In this document: piece by piece, positions 5,063 to 13,023 of the stretch
Layout: each line of letters begins with the position of its first letter
Position numbering within the stretch: the stretch's first letter is position 1
Assembly: GCA_963661055.1 (NCBI GenBank)
Contig: CAVLAC010000038.1
Span: 1-17,161 of the forward strand
Length of the DNA: 17,161 bases
Reading direction: 5' to 3'
From: UBA1067 sp963661055
GTDB taxonomy: Bacteria > Verrucomicrobiota > Kiritimatiellia > RFP12 > UBA1067
The notes under the pieces: generated by a model
Seen by the model: only the letters and a program-made list of their open reading frames with translations
What the model was told of the DNA's origin: nothing
Database searches by the model: none
Position numbers and translations under genes: made by a program

Positions 5063-6592
5063 ATGATTGCTGATAGATTTAAACGGATTCAGTTGGGAGT
5101 AGCCTTGCTACTCTTCGTTGCCCTACTTTGGGGGTTCCAAGATATGCTTCTCAACCACGCACCGAATGTTTTCCGTGCCAAAGAAGAGGATATGTCCTTC
5201 GCGTGGTTTGTGCCACTCTATTCGCTCTACGTGCTCTGGAAAGAGCGCGGCGAAACCCTCGCCGCGTGTCAGGCGGGCGCGCCCAGTCTCTGGGGCATTC
5301 TCCTCGCTATCCCTTGCCTCGCGCTCGGCTTCTTCGGCGCGCGCGGCTTGCAAGTGCGCTTCGAAATTCTCGCTTTTATTGGACTCCTCATCGCCATCCC
5401 GTGGTCCGTTTACGGAGCTCACGCGGCGAAGCGGTTTGTCTTCCCTGCGCTCTTCCTCTGCTTCTGCATTCCGCTCGCGACCTTCCTCGACATTGTCACG
5501 GTGCACCTGAGGCTCTTCGCGACATCCGTCGCCTATAACCTGATGCACGGCTTTGGCGTGGACATCGTCCGTCGCGGCACCATGCTTGCGGCGGGGGACG
5601 GCTCCTTTCAGATTGATGTCGCCGACCCCTGCGGAGGGCTCCGTTCGCTCTTCGCGATTATGGCATTGACGGCGGGCTACGCTTACTTCGTGCAAAAGAC
5701 ATGGCTTCGGCGCGGCATTCTCTTCCTCTGCTCGATTCCGCTCGCCATCTTTGGTAATGTGGTACGGATATTCTCGATTTGCCTCGTCGCGCATTTGACG
5801 ACAGGCGAATTCGCGACAGGCTACTACCACGACTTCTCGTGGCTACCTGTTTACGCGGTGCCCTTGTTGATGATTCCGCTCTGTAGCCAATTGATTGCCC
5901 GCGTCGGGGCGGGGCGCAAGGGACTGCGCCCCCTACCAGGCGGGGCGGGGCGCAAGGGACTGCGCCCCCTACCAGGCGGCGGGGCGGAAGGGACTCCGCC
6001 CCCTACCCATATGGCGACCCTCATTCTCGCGGCACTCATCTTCATCCCGATGCTTCTTTGGCAGGCGTATACGCCGCGCCCGAAATTGATGTCCGCCCCC
6101 ACAGTCGAGGCACCTGTTTTACCCGGCTTCACCAGCACCGAAATTGCGGTGAGCGAGCAAGAAATAGATGTCCTACCCAAGGATACCCAATTCGTGAAGC
6201 GGCTCTATACTTCCGAACTCGGGGAGCAATTCGCGGTTTCGTGGGTAATTGGTGGCTCAAGTAAGAGCTCGATCCACCGTCCGGAACTCTGTTTGCCTGC
6301 GCAGGGCTTCCAGATGATGGCTCCCCATAACATTGAGGTAGACGGACGCGCCTGGCGTGAAATCTACCTCGCGACTCACGGGGAAATAGCGCGGCGGTTT
6401 GCCTATACCTTCTATAATCAGGCGGGCTACCAAACCGCGTCACATATCTCGCGTATTTGGCGGGATATTTGGGATCGGTCGATCTTAAATCGCATTGACC
6501 GCTGGGTGATGATTACGGTCTTCTCGGACTGCACAAATGAGGCGCGGTGGCAAGAGTTCCTCTCTAAACTTATGAAAGGGGCGGCGCGGTAA
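5063..6592 (+). CDS. Exosortase fused to EpsI-type C-terminal domain
   Basis: A polytopic membrane cysteine transpeptidase of the exosortase family, which cleaves sorting signals of PEP-CTERM-like proteins, with a C-terminal EpsI (DUF3485) domain. Numbering from ATG 5063, the triad is visible: Cys190 in DPCGGLRSL, Arg235 in GNVVRIFS, His256 in YYHDFSWLPVY. Multiple hydrophobic segments fill residues 10-280. A repeat-derived linker of about 30 residues follows, then another membrane segment (MATLILAALIFIPMLLW). The periplasmic EpsI domain has the hallmark SSIHRPELCLPAQGFQ. I prefer 5063 because the promoter core covers 5026-5054; ATG 5045 or 5057 would add six or two residues. The downstream transferase and GT-C genes fit exopolysaccharide or glycoprotein assembly coupled to sorting. 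No PEP-CTERM substrate is in the window. The exosortase subtype cannot be assigned by eye. Confidence 0.92.
   Translation: MIADRFKRIQLGVALLLFVALLWGFQDMLLNHAPNVFRAKEEDMSFAWFVPLYSLYVLWKERGETLAACQAGAPSLWGILLAIPCLALGFFGARGLQVRFEILAFIGLLIAIPWSVYGAHAAKRFVFPALFLCFCIPLATFLDIVTVHLRLFATSVAYNLMHGFGVDIVRRGTMLAAGDGSFQIDVADPCGGLRSLFAIMALTAGYAYFVQKTWLRRGILFLCSIPLAIFGNVVRIFSICLVAHLTTGEFATGYYHDFSWLPVYAVPLLMIPLCSQLIARVGAGRKGLRPLPGGAGRKGLRPLPGGGAEGTPPPTHMATLILAALIFIPMLLWQAYTPRPKLMSAPTVEAPVLPGFTSTEIAVSEQEIDVLPKDTQFVKRLYTSELGEQFAVSWVIGGSSKSSIHRPELCLPAQGFQMMAPHNIEVDGRAWREIYLATHGEIARRFAYTFYNQAGYQTASHISRIWRDIWDRSILNRIDRWVMITVFSDCTNEARWQEFLSKLMKGAAR
5905..6007. repeat. Three palindromic repeats inserted in the exosortase gene
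   Basis: Three copies of a hairpin unit: arms GGGGCGCA/TGCGCCCC at 5911-5918/5925-5932 and 5947-5954/5961-5968, and GGGGCGGA/TCCGCCCC at 5981-5988/5995-6002. All three have the same AGGGAC loop and are followed by CCTACC. The first two are spaced 36 bp, the third 34 bp. The third copy differs at one position in each arm, and the changes compensate so pairing is kept. The block stays open in frame and encodes GAGRKGLRPLPG twice and then GGAEGTPPPT between the exosortase and EpsI parts. It resembles a dispersed REP-like palindrome of this genome. Confidence 0.85.
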
Positions 6593-8502
6593 TGGAAGGT
6601 TTGCTTCTTAAGGGACTTCCGTTTGCAATCGCCTTCCTCGCGGCGTTTGTTCTGACGCTCATTCTGACTCCGCTTGTGAGAGAGCTAAATCGCCGCCTTG
6701 GGATGGTCGATAAGCCCGACCCACGGCGCATCAACAAGGTGCCGATTCCGCGCGGCGGAGGTCTTGCCCTCGTCTTGGGTGTCTTCGTCTCGTATTCGCT
6801 CTTTACCTTCCTTTCTGGACGCCCCGCCTTGCAGATGGACGCGGCACTTTCGGACGCTGTTTATTGGAAACTTGTCGCCCTCGGCACTTTTCTCGCGCTT
6901 ATCGGCTATGCGGACGATAAGTTCTCGCTCAATCCCAAGGTCAAACTTTTCGGACAGCTTCTCGTCGCTGTTTTGGCGTGGGGCTGGGCGGACCTCGGGT
7001 TCCGTCGCCTTTGGCCGTGCTTGCCCGCGTGGATAGATTGTGCGCTCACGGTCTTTTGGATTACAGGGGCGATTAACGCCTTTAATTTGATTGACGGCTT
7101 GGATGGGCTCGCCTCGGGCATTGCGCTTATCGCGACACTGGGCATTGCCGCCGCGACCGCCCTAACCCATAATCCGCAATGCGTCCTTTTCCATCTCGCC
7201 TTCGCGGGCGGGCTCCTCGGGTTTTTGAGGTATAATTACAATCCCGCGAGCGTGTTTTTGGGGGACTGCGGGTCAATGTTCGTTGGGTTTGTGCTCTCAA
7301 CCTTGCCCCTTATCTCCCAGACGGCGGACTCCTTTCTCGTCTCGGTTGGGGTGCCTTTGCTCGCGATGGGAGTGCCCATTTTCGATACGTTGCTCGCGAT
7401 TGTGCGGCGAATTATCCGTGGCACCATCAACCGCCGCGATGAGACGAATATCGGCAATGGCAAGATGATGACGGCGGACGCCGACCATCTGCACCACCGC
7501 ATTCTGAGAGCCGTTAACTCGAATCAGCGCAAGGCGGCTTGGATAATTTACAGTATTGCGCTCTTTCTCGTGATTATTGGGCTATTAAATCTCGTCTATA
7601 CGGCGCACCGTGCGGTCATTTGGGTGGTGGCCGTCGCGATTGTCGGTAGCCTCATCTTTAAGGAGATGTCCCAAATTGAGCTTTATGACGCGGGACGGCT
7701 CATTAATGAAGTCGTCCATAATCCTCGTCCCTCGCGGCGGCATAGATGGACGCGTTTTGCTGTGCCGTTTTACATTCTCGGCGATGTGGCAGTCATTTTG
7801 CTGAGTTATTTCATTTGTTGCTGTGCTTTTCATATTCCGCTTAATACCTCGCTCCTCTACTATAGCCTGCCGACGCGTATTCTTTGCATTCTTTTGACGA
7901 TGGCGGTATTTGGCATCTATCGGATGGTCTGGGCGCGGGCGATTATCATTAACTATGTTATCCTTTTCTTGACGAGCCTGCTGGGTACAGCCCTCGGGGC
8001 GAGTCTGCTCGCCTATCTGAATGTTCTTCAGAAACATCAATTAGTTGCCAATTTCTTCTTCTTTGTACTTGTTTTTGGTGGCTTAATGCTCGTTCGGTTC
8101 ACGCGAGGCTTGGCGCGCGATATTTTCTATGCGGTTGATTATACTCATATGAAAGCTCAGCGCAAGGTCGAGCGCGTGCTTGTTTATGGCTCGGGGCTAC
8201 GCTATCGGGCATTCCGCCGCGAACTCGTGCGGCATTATGAGAGCAATAATCGCATGATTGTCGGCTTTTTGGATGATAATATCTACCTACGCGGCAAACG
8301 CATTGGCTCCATTAAGGTCTATGGTACGATAAATGATGCGCCGCGTGTGATTCAGAAGGTGCGGGCAGATCTCGTCGTCATTACCTGCCAAATCACCCCT
8401 GAATGGGAGAAGGTAGTTAAGGAGATTTTAGAGCCGACTGGCGTGCGTGTCATGCGGTTTGACTTTACTGAACAAGAATTGCTAAAAGGAACTACTAAAT
8501 GA
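6592..8502 (+). CDS. WecA/MraY-type sugar-phosphate transferase fused to CapD-like N-half
   Basis: A 636-residue membrane protein. Residues 1-350 are a polyprenyl-phosphate N-acetylhexosamine-1-phosphate transferase of the WecA/MraY family: PIPRGGG near 50, YADDKF near 108, the catalytic/Mg region NAFNLIDGLDGLASG near 160, FLGDCGSMFVGF near 222 and the HxxH-type motif DHLHHRI near 300. It would start undecaprenyl-linked glycan synthesis at the inner membrane. Residues ~380-636 are a second module: several membrane helices and then a Rossmann-like nucleotide-binding part (VLVYGSGLRYRAF, VGFLDDN, ADLVVITC). This matches the N-terminal half of CapD/FlaA1-type sugar dehydratases, but the catalytic short-chain dehydrogenase half is absent. 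The ATG overlaps the exosortase stop by one base (TAATG). Confidence 0.9.
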   Translation: MEGLLLKGLPFAIAFLAAFVLTLILTPLVRELNRRLGMVDKPDPRRINKVPIPRGGGLALVLGVFVSYSLFTFLSGRPALQMDAALSDAVYWKLVALGTFLALIGYADDKFSLNPKVKLFGQLLVAVLAWGWADLGFRRLWPCLPAWIDCALTVFWITGAINAFNLIDGLDGLASGIALIATLGIAAATALTHNPQCVLFHLAFAGGLLGFLRYNYNPASVFLGDCGSMFVGFVLSTLPLISQTADSFLVSVGVPLLAMGVPIFDTLLAIVRRIIRGTINRRDETNIGNGKMMTADADHLHHRILRAVNSNQRKAAWIIYSIALFLVIIGLLNLVYTAHRAVIWVVAVAIVGSLIFKEMSQIELYDAGRLINEVVHNPRPSRRHRWTRFAVPFYILGDVAVILLSYFICCCAFHIPLNTSLLYYSLPTRILCILLTMAVFGIYRMVWARAIIINYVILFLTSLLGTALGASLLAYLNVLQKHQLVANFFFFVLVFGGLMLVRFTRGLARDIFYAVDYTHMKAQRKVERVLVYGSGLRYRAFRRELVRHYESNNRMIVGFLDDNIYLRGKRIGSIKVYGTINDAPRVIQKVRADLVVITCQITPEWEKVVKEILEPTGVRVMRFDFTEQELLKGTTK

Positions 8503-9797
8503 GCGACTTTACAAAAGAAGAGGTACTCGCCTATCATAAGGGCGGCAAGGTAAGCGTGCGTCTGCCGCGTCCGTTAAAGACGAAGGAAGATCTCTGCCTC
8601 GCCTATACGCCAGGCGTAGCGTTGGCAGTCAAGGAAATTGCCGCGAAACCTGAGGCGATTTATAATGTGACCGCCAAGCCCAACTTGGTTGCCGTCGTTT
8701 CGGATGGTACGGCGATTTTGGGCTTGGGCGACCTCGGGGCTGCCGCGTCTATTCCAGTAATGGAAGGGAAAGCCGTCCTTTTTAAGAGTTTTGGCGATGT
8801 AGACGCGTGGCCCGTGCCAGTCGCCCACTGCCGTCAGGGCGGGGAAGACACAGGCAAGACGGATCCTGAGCGCGTCATTGCCGCCGTGAAGGCTATTGCC
8901 CCCCAATATGGCGGCATTAACCTCGAGGATATTGCCGCGCCCGCGTGCTTCGAAATTGAGAGCCGCCTTGACGCGGAACTCGATATCCCTGTCTTCCACG
9001 ATGACCAGTGGGGCACGGCGGTCATTTCTCTCGCGGGTGTGATGAACTATGCGCAACTTAAGGGCAAGAAGCTCGAGGAGCTGAAAGTCGTCATGAACGG
9101 AGCTGGCGCGGCAGGTATCCGTATTTGCGAAATGTGCAAGGCGGCGGGCGTCAAAGATGTGACGATGTGCGATTCGAAGGGCGTTATCTCGACTGACCGC
9201 ACCGATTTGAATGCCTTCAAGAAGGTTCACGCCGTAGCGCCAGGTCCGAAAACCCTTAAGGAAGCCATTGTCGGCGCGGATATCTTCATCGGAGTTTCCG
9301 CCGCGAATGTGCTCACAGGCGAGGATGTGAAGAAGATGGCGGACTTCCCCGCGATTTTCGCAATGGCGAATCCCGACCCTGAGATTCGTCCAGAGGAAGT
9401 GGCGAAGGCATTTGGCGAGAAGCCGTATGTTATGGTGACGGGTCGCAGTGACTATCCGAACCAAATTAACAATGTCTTGGGCTTCCCTTACCTCTTCAGG
9501 GGTGCACTCGATGTGCAGGCGACTACCATCAATAAGGAAATGAAAGTCGCCGCCGCGCTCGCCCTCGCTAAGTTGGCGCAAAAGCCGGTGACGGACGATG
9601 TAAAAGCTCTTTACCCCGACGAGAATCTCGTCTTTGGCAAGGACTACATCATTCCGAAGCCTTTCGATCGTCGTCTTTTTGTCGCGGTTTCTTATGCGGT
9701 CGCCGAGGCGGCTGTCAAGTCGGGTGTCGCCCGCAAGGCGGTGGATCTCGCCGCGTACAAGGCGGAACTCGAGAAGCGTAATGCCGCGCGCGGCTAA
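8499..9797 (+). CDS. Malic enzyme, short NAD(P)-dependent form
   Basis: A 432-residue cytoplasmic malic enzyme converting malate to pyruvate and CO2 with NAD(P)+ reduction. Visible landmarks are Tyr37 in YTPGVA, the block VSDGTAILGLGDLGAAAS, Lys91/Lys96 in MEGKAVLFKSFGDVDAWP, metal-site NLEDIAAP (E143, D144), FHDDQ (D168, D169), the dinucleotide loop GAGAAG near 205, and YPNQINNVLGFPYLFRGALD. It lacks the phosphotransacetylase domain of long MaeB proteins. The residue after DDQ is Trp171, where most members I know have His. AAAGGA precedes the ATG, and the start overlaps the previous stop as ATGA. Its place among envelope genes is unexpected; supply of pyruvate to the downstream DXP synthase is a possible link but only speculation. 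Confidence 0.95.
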   Translation: MSDFTKEEVLAYHKGGKVSVRLPRPLKTKEDLCLAYTPGVALAVKEIAAKPEAIYNVTAKPNLVAVVSDGTAILGLGDLGAAASIPVMEGKAVLFKSFGDVDAWPVPVAHCRQGGEDTGKTDPERVIAAVKAIAPQYGGINLEDIAAPACFEIESRLDAELDIPVFHDDQWGTAVISLAGVMNYAQLKGKKLEELKVVMNGAGAAGIRICEMCKAAGVKDVTMCDSKGVISTDRTDLNAFKKVHAVAPGPKTLKEAIVGADIFIGVSAANVLTGEDVKKMADFPAIFAMANPDPEIRPEEVAKAFGEKPYVMVTGRSDYPNQINNVLGFPYLFRGALDVQATTINKEMKVAAALALAKLAQKPVTDDVKALYPDENLVFGKDYIIPKPFDRRLFVAVSYAVAEAAVKSGVARKAVDLAAYKAELEKRNAARG

Positions 9798-9818
9798 TTA
9801 ACTAAGTTTACTAAACGC

Positions 9819-11306
9819 ATGAAGAAATACTGCTTTTTAGCGCTTTTCGCTTATGTCGTCCTGGTGAGTGCCGCCATTTGGATGGGCGGGCTCAACCAGG
9901 ATGAGGGGTGGTATCTTTATGCCGCGCGACTTGTTAAAGAAGGGCAAGTCCCTTATCGCGATTTCTTTTTTACCCAGGCCCCCTTGATTTCATGGGTATA
10001 CTCAGTCTTTTATAATGACTGCTGGGGGGTCCTGGGATTTCGTATTTTCACTGCCGCGCTGGGACTTCTCGGCATCCTTTGCGCGATTCGCCTTGTGAGG
10101 GAGATGGTCCCTGCCGAAAAACGCGGCATTTCGAGCCTAATTGTTGCGTTTTTGCTCGGTTCTAATCTCTATCACCTCTACTACACGGCGATTCCGAAGA
10201 CCTATGCCTTGGCGGGGCTCTTCATTTTGGTGGGCTATCTGTTTCTCGCCCTCTCCTTTGGGAAGGCAGGCTTTAAGAAGGGCGGACTCCTCTTTTTGAC
10301 GGGACTCGCGCTCGCTTTCGCGGCAGGTACGCGGATAAGCCTCGGGGTGCTCCTCCCAATTGTCGGGCTAGGGTTACTCATCTCGTTTCGTAAAAACGGA
10401 TGGGGCTTTGTTTGGTTTGGGCTCGGAGGTTTCTTGGGGCTCGCCCTCGTCTACGGACCTTTCCTTTTAGACCCAGCCGCCCGAGAGGGACTCTTCGCCG
10501 CCCAGGCGTATCATGCCGCGCGCGGCGGTTTTGACCCGATTTTCACGGTGGGGAGTCTGAGCCGCTTGGTTAGGTGGTATTTGCCTGTATTCGTCCTTGG
10601 CGGCGCGGCACTTCTCGTTAATTGGAAGAAGGGCGTGATTGAGAATAAATGCCCGATGCTCGGCTACTGTCTCGCGGGGGCAATCGGGGTCTTTGTCGTG
10701 CAAATTGCCGCGCCATTTCCCTATGAGGACTATCAAGTGCCCATAATGCCGCTCTTAGTTGTGCTTATTGCAGGTTATATCGGGCGGCTCCCGAAAAATG
10801 AGTCCCTTGATAATCTCTGGGTACTTTTTGCCCTTGGGCTCACTTGGGCAAGTTCTTTCGGGTCGCCTTTGCTCCAGCAATGGACCACTAACGGACAAGA
10901 CCGTTTTTGGACGCTTAAGAAGGCGAAGACGGAGCTCGCCCAATTGCGTGAGGCGGCGGCGGAAGTTGAGCGGCTAGACCCGAACGGGAAAGACATCCTG
11001 ACCCAAGACCTGTATCTCGCCGTGGAATGCGGACGCAAAGTGCCGCGCGGACTTGAGATGGGGCCTTTTAGTATGCTGACGGACGACGAGTGGCGGGCGC
11101 TATTGAAGTCCGCCCCCTGCAAAATCGCGGCACTTTCGGGCTATTCCTTCGCCATTATGCCGCCTAAATGCGATGAGCGGTCGTGGGAACAGCAGGCGGA
11201 ATTCTGCCGTATTCTGCGTGAAAAGTATGATTTAGCAAAAGAAATGCAGGATTTCGGACAGAATGCCACGACACTCCTCATTCTTAAGCGAAAGGAGGCT
11301 GAGTGA
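9819..11306 (+). CDS. GT-C (GT39/ArnT-like) membrane glycosyltransferase
   Basis: A 495-residue polytopic protein with about 10-11 hydrophobic segments through residue ~340 and a soluble C-terminal part of ~150 residues. The first extracytoplasmic loop carries NQDEGWYLYAARLVKEG (Asp28, Glu29), then VPYRDFFFTQAP. This is the acidic pair and following pattern typical of dolichyl/undecaprenyl-phosphate sugar-dependent GT39/ArnT/PMT-like transferases, which move a sugar from a lipid carrier onto a protein, lipid or glycan on the periplasmic side. The start lies 21 bases after malic enzyme with no clear ribosome site, so translation may be coupled. It ends in a 4-base overlap with dxs. Donor and acceptor are unknown; a role in glycosylating exosortase-sorted proteins or EPS is inferred from context. 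Confidence 0.82.
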   Translation: MKKYCFLALFAYVVLVSAAIWMGGLNQDEGWYLYAARLVKEGQVPYRDFFFTQAPLISWVYSVFYNDCWGVLGFRIFTAALGLLGILCAIRLVREMVPAEKRGISSLIVAFLLGSNLYHLYYTAIPKTYALAGLFILVGYLFLALSFGKAGFKKGGLLFLTGLALAFAAGTRISLGVLLPIVGLGLLISFRKNGWGFVWFGLGGFLGLALVYGPFLLDPAAREGLFAAQAYHAARGGFDPIFTVGSLSRLVRWYLPVFVLGGAALLVNWKKGVIENKCPMLGYCLAGAIGVFVVQIAAPFPYEDYQVPIMPLLVVLIAGYIGRLPKNESLDNLWVLFALGLTWASSFGSPLLQQWTTNGQDRFWTLKKAKTELAQLREAAAEVERLDPNGKDILTQDLYLAVECGRKVPRGLEMGPFSMLTDDEWRALLKSAPCKIAALSGYSFAIMPPKCDERSWEQQAEFCRILREKYDLAKEMQDFGQNATTLLILKRKEAE

Positions 11307-13018
11307 AGTCCGCCGCCGAGATTCGTGAGCAGATTTTGCGCACCGTCTCCCAGACGGGCGGACATCTTGCGTCCTCTTTGGGGGCGGTTGAGATTTGCAT
11401 GGCGCTTGCCGAGGTGTTTGATCCGAAGAAAGATAAGGTCATCTTTGATGTTGGCCACCAAGCCTACGCGTGGAAGATTCTAACGGACCGCGCGGAGAAG
11501 TTTGGGACGCTGCGGCAACTGGATGGGCTTTCGGGGTTTCCGAATCCGCTCGAGTCGCCCTATGACGCGGCAATTGCGGGGCACGCGGGGGTAGCACTTT
11601 CTGTGGCGGAAGGATATGCCGCCGCGCGTGATCGGCGCGGCAGTGACGAGAACATCATCGCCGTCATTGGCGACTCTTCCATAGTCAATGGGACGAGCTT
11701 TGAGGCACTCAACAATTGTGCCGCCGCGACAAATAAGGTTATAATCATCTTAAATGACAACGAAATGAGTATTTCTAAGCCAGCTGGAAGCTTTGCTCGC
11801 TTCTTGGGACGGCTCATTACGAATGTCAGGTATAACCGCGTCAAAGCCGCCGCCGAAAAGGCGGGGCACGCCCTAAAGCTTACTTTCTTGCGCGGACTCT
11901 ATCATTTACTCGAAAGCCGCGTTAAGTCCCTCTTTTTGGCGAATTCCTACTTCGAGAACTTCGGTATACGTTATATTGGCCCTGTTGACGGACACGACCT
12001 CGCGGCACTTAAAGACTCCTTGACGGTGGCGAAGGAAGATAAGCGCAGTGTAATCATCCATGTTGTCACGAGAAAGGGCAAGGGCTTTGCACCCGCCGAG
12101 AGGAATCCGACCGCGTGGCATGGGGTAGGGGCATTCGATTTGGAGAAGGCGGTTTTGCCTGAGGCTAAGCGCGATACTTGGAGTGATGTCTTTGGCGCGG
12201 CAGTTTCGGAAGCCGCCCGCAAAGATCGCCGCGTAGTCGCCCTTACGGCAGGGATGATGACGGGCACGGGTCTCACGGACTTCGCGAAGGAGTTCCCTGA
12301 CCGCTTTTTTGATGTGGGCATTGCCGAGGGGCATATGGTTGCTTTCGCGGCAGGGCTCGCGGCGGGCGGGATGCGTCCAGTCGTCGCGATTTATTCCACC
12401 TTCTTACAGCGGGCGGTCGATCAAGTTATGCACGATGTGGCAATTGCGGGACTTCCCGTCATTTTCTGCGTCGATCGGGCAGGAATTGTGGGGGCGGACG
12501 GCGTTACACACCAAGGACTCTACGATTTCCCGATGCTTCGGGCTTTGCCAGGACTTACCATCGTTGAGCCGACGGACGCCGAGGACTTGAAAGTCCTTCT
12601 TAAAGAAGCCCTCGAGCGCAATTCCCCGACGGTGATACGCTATCCGCGCGGCACGGTTCCGCATCACATTTCACCCCTAGCCCCCACCAAAGTGCCGCGT
12701 TTTGCCCTCTGGGTGACGGCGGACTGGCTCGAGAAGGCAAACGCAATTTCCGCCGCGCTTGGTGATGTCGAAGTTGTCCCTGCGCGGCAGATGAAGCCTT
12801 TTGACGCGAAATTGCTTGCCGAGGAGCGTGCGAAGGGACTCAAAATCGTCAGTTTGGAAAATGGGTGCCTTCAGGGCGGCTTGGGCGAGATGATTGGCGC
12901 GGATGTGCGCTTTGGCTGGCCCGATGAGTACATTCCGCAGGGCAAACCTGCCGAATTGGAGGCTCGCTACGGATTAGATGCCGCGTCTATAATTAAGGCT
13001 TTACAGCAAGGAAGTTAA
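11303..13018 (+). CDS. dxs: 1-deoxy-D-xylulose-5-phosphate synthase
   Basis: Thiamine-diphosphate enzyme condensing pyruvate and glyceraldehyde 3-phosphate, the first step of the MEP isoprenoid pathway that supplies undecaprenyl carriers. Seen: TGGHLASSLG, FDVGHQAYAWKILT, LSGFPN, the ThDP motif from GDSS (123-126) to LNDNEMSIS (NDN 151-153), Glu342 in FDVGIAEGHM, YSTFLQRAVDQVMHD, RAGIVGADGVTHQG, and the C-terminal domain. At 571 residues it is about 50 shorter than typical DXS; the usual ~30-residue N-terminal leader before EIREQI is missing, as in some other lineages. The ThDP motif has GDS where the family has GDG, with unchanged spacing to NDN. GTG 11303 is chosen because AAAGGAGG precedes it; it overlaps the upstream stop as GTGA. 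A DXS paralogue with altered activity is possible. Confidence 0.93.
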   Translation: MKSAAEIREQILRTVSQTGGHLASSLGAVEICMALAEVFDPKKDKVIFDVGHQAYAWKILTDRAEKFGTLRQLDGLSGFPNPLESPYDAAIAGHAGVALSVAEGYAAARDRRGSDENIIAVIGDSSIVNGTSFEALNNCAAATNKVIIILNDNEMSISKPAGSFARFLGRLITNVRYNRVKAAAEKAGHALKLTFLRGLYHLLESRVKSLFLANSYFENFGIRYIGPVDGHDLAALKDSLTVAKEDKRSVIIHVVTRKGKGFAPAERNPTAWHGVGAFDLEKAVLPEAKRDTWSDVFGAAVSEAARKDRRVVALTAGMMTGTGLTDFAKEFPDRFFDVGIAEGHMVAFAAGLAAGGMRPVVAIYSTFLQRAVDQVMHDVAIAGLPVIFCVDRAGIVGADGVTHQGLYDFPMLRALPGLTIVEPTDAEDLKVLLKEALERNSPTVIRYPRGTVPHHISPLAPTKVPRFALWVTADWLEKANAISAALGDVEVVPARQMKPFDAKLLAEERAKGLKIVSLENGCLQGGLGEMIGADVRFGWPDEYIPQGKPAELEARYGLDAASIIKALQQGS

Positions 13019-13023
13019 CAAAA

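Noticed and set aside
5123..5830. 235-codon minus-strand open frame opposite the exosortase
   Set aside because: Highly charged low-complexity translation, no ribosome site, and it fully shadows the exosortase catalytic region.
8574..9581. 335-codon open frame on the minus strand opposite malic enzyme
   Set aside because: The plus strand encodes an unmistakable malic enzyme throughout. The antisense frame has no domain signature and is explained by GC-biased codons.
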